The notes under the pieces: model-generated
Databases searched by the model: none
The model's input: only the letters and a program-made list of their open reading frames with translations
Told to the model about the DNA's origin: nothing
NCBI GenBank assembly: GCA_024399495.1
Contig: JAKSNY010000001.1
Span: 62,001 to 126,000 of the forward strand
Direction of reading: 5' to 3'
Length of the DNA: 64,000 nucleotides
From: Paludibacteraceae bacterium
GTDB lineage: Bacteria; Bacteroidota; Bacteroidia; Bacteroidales; Paludibacteraceae
Shown: positions 61,601 through 64,000 of the stretch, piece by piece
Layout of the letters: every line of letters starts with the position of its first letter
How positions within the stretch are numbered: position 1 is the first letter of the stretch
Made by a program: the position numbers and the translations under genes

Positions 61601-64000
61601 GTATCTTTGGAGAATGGAAGTCATGTAATTTCAACGGATATATATGAGTGTGCAGAAACTCACACAAGCATTCAAATTCCTGTAACTTCAGAGATGACAC
61701 CTAATGTGTATATTCATATTACACTTTTGCAACCATACTCATCAATAGCAAACGATATGCCTATAAGGCTTTACGGAGTTGTATCGGTTGATGTCAATGA
61801 TGCTGACAGCCGTCTATATCCTGTGATAACCGCTAAATCTGAGGTTTTGCCAAATAAGGATTTTACGGTTAAGATAGGGGAGAAAAATAGAAAGGAGATG
61901 GCTTACACAATAGCTATAGTTGACGAGGGACTTCTAGACTTAACTCACTTTAAAACTCCAGACCCTTGGAAACAGTTTAATGCACGTGAAGCATTGGGTG
62001 TGCGTACATGGGACGCTTACAATTTAGTGATTGGAGCATACGGAGGCAAGATAGAGCAACTGTTCAGCATAGGCGGTGATGACGAGTTAGATGCTGCCGC
62101 AGGTTCAAAATCCTTGATAAACAGATTCACGCCTGTGGTTAAGTTTGTGGGTCCGTTCCATTTACAAAAAGGTAGTACCAACACCCACAAATTCCACATG
62201 CCAAATTATAACGGCAGGGTTAGGGTTATGGTTGTCTCAGGTGACGGTAGTGCATACGGGAATGCAGAAAAAAGCATCTCTGTGCGTCAGCCTGTTATGG
62301 TGCTGGGTACATTGCCAAGGGTTATAGGTGTGGGTGATGTTATTTCTGTACCTGCCACTGTTTTTGCCACTAAAGAGAATGTGGGTAGTGTCAATGTTAA
62401 GATTTCTTGCTCAAATAAATTTTCAATAGTAGGTAGTAGTGAGGCTACGCTCGATTTTAAGAAAATAGAGGATAAATCTGTTGTGTTTTCTATTAAAGCT
62501 GATGATATTGCAGGGGCTGGAGTTGTAACCATAACCGCTAAATCGGGTAATTGCCAGGCAGAATATAAAACGGAGCTTAATGTTCGTTCTATCTCTGATG
62601 AAAAGACTGAAAATCAAAAAATTGTGATAGGTGCGGGCAAGGAGTGGAAAGGTAATGTCAAATCTTTTGGCATGCTTGGTACCAATACTCTTGAGGTGGA
62701 GTTGTCTGGTACGACGCCTATGAATTTAAGAGGGCGTATGGATTACCTTACAAGCTATCCTCACGGTTGCATAGAGTCGCTTATTTCAAAGGCTTTTCCT
62801 CAAATATATCTATCAAAATTGATTTCTCTTGATGAAACCGAGAAAAAACTTGCATCTGACGCAGTTTCTCATGCTCTTTCAAAATTGTCTGCATATCAAT
62901 TGTATGATGGTAGTCTTGCATATTGGCAGGGTGCAAATGCAACTAATGATTGGGGTACGGTTTATGCCCTTCACTTTGTAGTTGAGGCTGAAAATGCAGG
63001 CTATAATGTGCCTTACTCTGTTAAAGAGAACTTGATAAAATACGTGTCAAGTATTGTAAAGAGTTGGAAACCAATCCAAAACGCAATGCAAACGGTTGTA
63101 GATGATGATGTTACAATGCAAGCGTACCGTCTATATGTACTTGCCCTTAATGGCAATTATGAGTTGGGTGCTCTTAACAGGCTTAAAGAGGAAAAAGGGA
63201 CTCCGCTCTCAAAATGTATGATGGCGGGGGCGTACGCTTTGGCAGGCAAAAGAGATGTCATGAATTTAGTTACATCTACAAATCTGTTGTTTGACAATGC
63301 CTTGCGTCTTCAAGTTTTGTGTATTCTTGGTAAAGAGGCTGATGCAAATCAATTATACAATATGATAGCATCAGATTTGGCGTCTGATAAATGGTTAAGC
63401 ACTCGTGATATAGCCATGGCTTTAATATCTGTGGCTTGTTATCAAGAAAAATATGGGAAGCCTGCTCCTGCTATCGGTACTATAATTTATGGTGAGAATA
63501 GCATTCAGTTTAATTCCAACATAACGATGACCAAAACATTGTATGATAATGTTGATGATTTTGATTCAGTTGTAATTAAAAATTCGGGAACTCAAACATT
63601 GTATGTAAATATGATAAGTAAAGGTTTGGTTAGTAATAAAAATATTGAGCAGGAATCCAATGGAATAGGTCTTGCTGTAAGTTATACAGACAGTGAGTTC
63701 CGTCCAGTGAATGTAAAAGATATGGCTCAGGGGACAAATTTTACGGCTACTGTCACCATTAAAAATATATCGGCATCTGATATATCAAATATTGCAATCA
63801 CGCATATAGTGCCGGCAGGTTGGGAGATTCTTGGGATATCGGGAGAAGAATTATCTCACTATGAGATAAGTGATGACAGGATATTATCTTATGTGGATAT
63901 GTTGCCTGTTGGCAAGCAAATTGTAATTCCTATAAAATTAAATGCCGCTTACAAGGGGCAGTATGCACTGCCTGCTATAAAATGTTGTGCAATGTACAAT
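58616..64000 (+). CDS. Bacterial alpha-2-macroglobulin lipoprotein (3' end beyond window)
   Basis: A very long frame, open from the ATG to the window edge (1795 residues visible), matching the bacterial alpha-2-macroglobulin family that traps proteases in the periplasm. The signal ends with lipobox ILTSC (Cys21). Visible marks are IYGDRGVWRPGDTLHIGF (about 607), where an MG domain begins, a bait/MG region, TGDGS-like VVSGDGSAYGN, the thiol-ester region SYPHGCIESLISKAFPQ (Cys1385) and a C-terminal domain reaching YALPAIKCCAMYN. The thioester motif should read CxEQ; here the Gln is Ser (CIES), so no thioester can form. The last visible residues are near the usual family end, so only a few tens of residues are missing. 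It is paired divergently with pbpC. Confidence 0.9.
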   Translation, partial: MKKTSLSALLFLSVFFILTSCSDNAKQKFHPNVQAFTSGNVSRFAPVSVSFTEEIPAEKQTQEYLEDNIKISPRCDVNFSVTDNYIVTIQPDGEFKRDTEYKVKINMAAFIDGLDGDLKEFVFKYKTLPLLCSGDFGDLTINDTDDETYDLSFTLITADKENDIDAESLVHFSENPDIEWSHSATGCIHTALIKGIRPAIEDRRLTCRLKNTGDNPSKVSKTIPNANDFDVYDIVVKGGAERCVNIFFTKKLDAGQDITGLAYIDGNTNERMQIEGNCIKIFYDEKIKGEVNIFVNKGIKSSKGLVFDTSSVFQKYINNDAKPKISFVSQGSIIPLSSNLTLQFRSVYMRGVVVRIIEVPATNMGQFLQVSNLDSDGEIRRVGKLIGQKVIFLDENPMLDLTVPHIFSLDLSKLFSANSGSLYRIELSGYSKLNAYPGAESLVASKSEIKAYFAQHFAEEKIGLDGSGYYYYFSNGDHYNWKEYEDPTKESFYEEMKVAKNVYATNLGVIAKCGAENNIKFWVSDIIDTKGKSGVTISVYDFRHYLLADGKTNGDGYAELTYNGGLPYYAVAKSGDDISYLRLDDGNSLSMSEFDTEGQKLQKGISGFIYGDRGVWRPGDTLHIGFIVGDKASVLPKEHPVTLELKNPLGQVYARRIVSNGEMGIFAFNVPLSPDVPTGAWSAKITIGGASFTKILRVETIMPNRLKIALDLGDGMLKKGSTLNGKLHAEWLNGAIARNLKYDVQTVFSKSVAEFKGYKDYTFENKSIQFQREEDVLLKGTTDENGNSIVKLAFDRGSAPSMLNAIITTKIYEPSGQFSIDIESKKYSPYDSYVGICTNQKGKDFLETDRPHTLKFAVVTPEGTPLANKKIDVKIYKVDWYWWWSSDDSYLADFASDSYYNPMLVKNLTTDKDGYALFDFTCKKSDWGAYYIYAYNRESGHTASKIAYFDWYGNPERYGKSDAATKLNFMPDKREYKVGDVIKISIPSVKGAKALVSLENGSHVISTDIYECAETHTSIQIPVTSEMTPNVYIHITLLQPYSSIANDMPIRLYGVVSVDVNDADSRLYPVITAKSEVLPNKDFTVKIGEKNRKEMAYTIAIVDEGLLDLTHFKTPDPWKQFNAREALGVRTWDAYNLVIGAYGGKIEQLFSIGGDDELDAAAGSKSLINRFTPVVKFVGPFHLQKGSTNTHKFHMPNYNGRVRVMVVSGDGSAYGNAEKSISVRQPVMVLGTLPRVIGVGDVISVPATVFATKENVGSVNVKISCSNKFSIVGSSEATLDFKKIEDKSVVFSIKADDIAGAGVVTITAKSGNCQAEYKTELNVRSISDEKTENQKIVIGAGKEWKGNVKSFGMLGTNTLEVELSGTTPMNLRGRMDYLTSYPHGCIESLISKAFPQIYLSKLISLDETEKKLASDAVSHALSKLSAYQLYDGSLAYWQGANATNDWGTVYALHFVVEAENAGYNVPYSVKENLIKYVSSIVKSWKPIQNAMQTVVDDDVTMQAYRLYVLALNGNYELGALNRLKEEKGTPLSKCMMAGAYALAGKRDVMNLVTSTNLLFDNALRLQVLCILGKEADANQLYNMIASDLASDKWLSTRDIAMALISVACYQEKYGKPAPAIGTIIYGENSIQFNSNITMTKTLYDNVDDFDSVVIKNSGTQTLYVNMISKGLVSNKNIEQESNGIGLAVSYTDSEFRPVNVKDMAQGTNFTATVTIKNISASDISNIAITHIVPAGWEILGISGEELSHYEISDDRILSYVDMLPVGKQIVIPIKLNAAYKGQYALPAIKCCAMYN

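Overview
The window is chromosomal DNA from a member of the Bacteroidota, most likely order Bacteroidales. The evidence is its low G+C content, repeated -7 boxes of the Bacteroidota type (TAnnTTTG, several with TTG or TTTG about 20 bp upstream), almost no Shine-Dalgarno sequences, and typical families: an RprX/RprY-like two-component system, a PorE-like type IX secretion (T9SS) lipoprotein, a T9SS-type C-terminal domain, DUF4294, a MenA-like prenyltransferase, and superoxide reductase plus ferritin, which suit an anaerobe. I see no rRNA, tRNA, CRISPR array or IS transposase. The genus cannot be fixed from this window.

Layout. Positions 1-2489: hemW (cut by the window edge), a VanZ-like membrane protein and dprA overlap in one operon. 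2863-6546: nadA, then a convergent pair of outer-membrane barrel proteins, one with helix-hairpin-helix motifs. 6664-8899: DUF4294 protein, small anchored protein, THUMP-type rRNA methyltransferase. 8950-13108: histidine kinase, response regulator and PorE-like protein with 4-base overlaps. 13179-16099: thyA, folA and purH, a folate one-carbon set. 16224-22906: mreB-mreC-mreD-mrdA-rodA cell-elongation operon followed by a polyprenyl diphosphate synthase. 22908-24422: scpB-like methylmalonyl-CoA decarboxylase and a LUD-domain protein.

24410-43059 is the accessory region: an RHS polymorphic-toxin island. It starts with a strong promoter, a leader holding (CA)23 inside a possible Thr-His leader peptide, and a strong intrinsic terminator. 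Then come a tail-fibre-like secreted protein, a protein with a T9SS-like tail, and a 2012-residue SpvB/RHS protein. Downstream lies an archive of displaced C-terminal tips and presumed immunity genes: four tandem copies of a pretoxin-like tip paired with a tiny two-helix membrane protein (the fourth decayed), a second N-terminally truncated RHS gene ending in a TNT-type NAD-glycohydrolase domain, an orphan TNT/ART-like tip with a leucine-rich-repeat partner, and a truncated tip followed by a protein made of three tandem immunity-like domains. Long direct repeats and short hairpin repeats join the pieces and mark recombination points. An AAA-ATPase/PD-(D/E)XK gene closes the region.

44956-46976 is an oxidative-stress and iron module: a divergent LysR regulator with a visible operator, desulfoferrodoxin and ferritin. 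47004-54758 carries membrane and housekeeping genes (flippase-like protein, CPBP protease, menA, proC, Na+ symporter, ComEA-like protein, OmpA/PD40 protein, plsC). 54824-64000 holds rpoN, pbpC and, divergently, a long alpha-2-macroglobulin lipoprotein that runs off the end and has lost the thioester glutamine.
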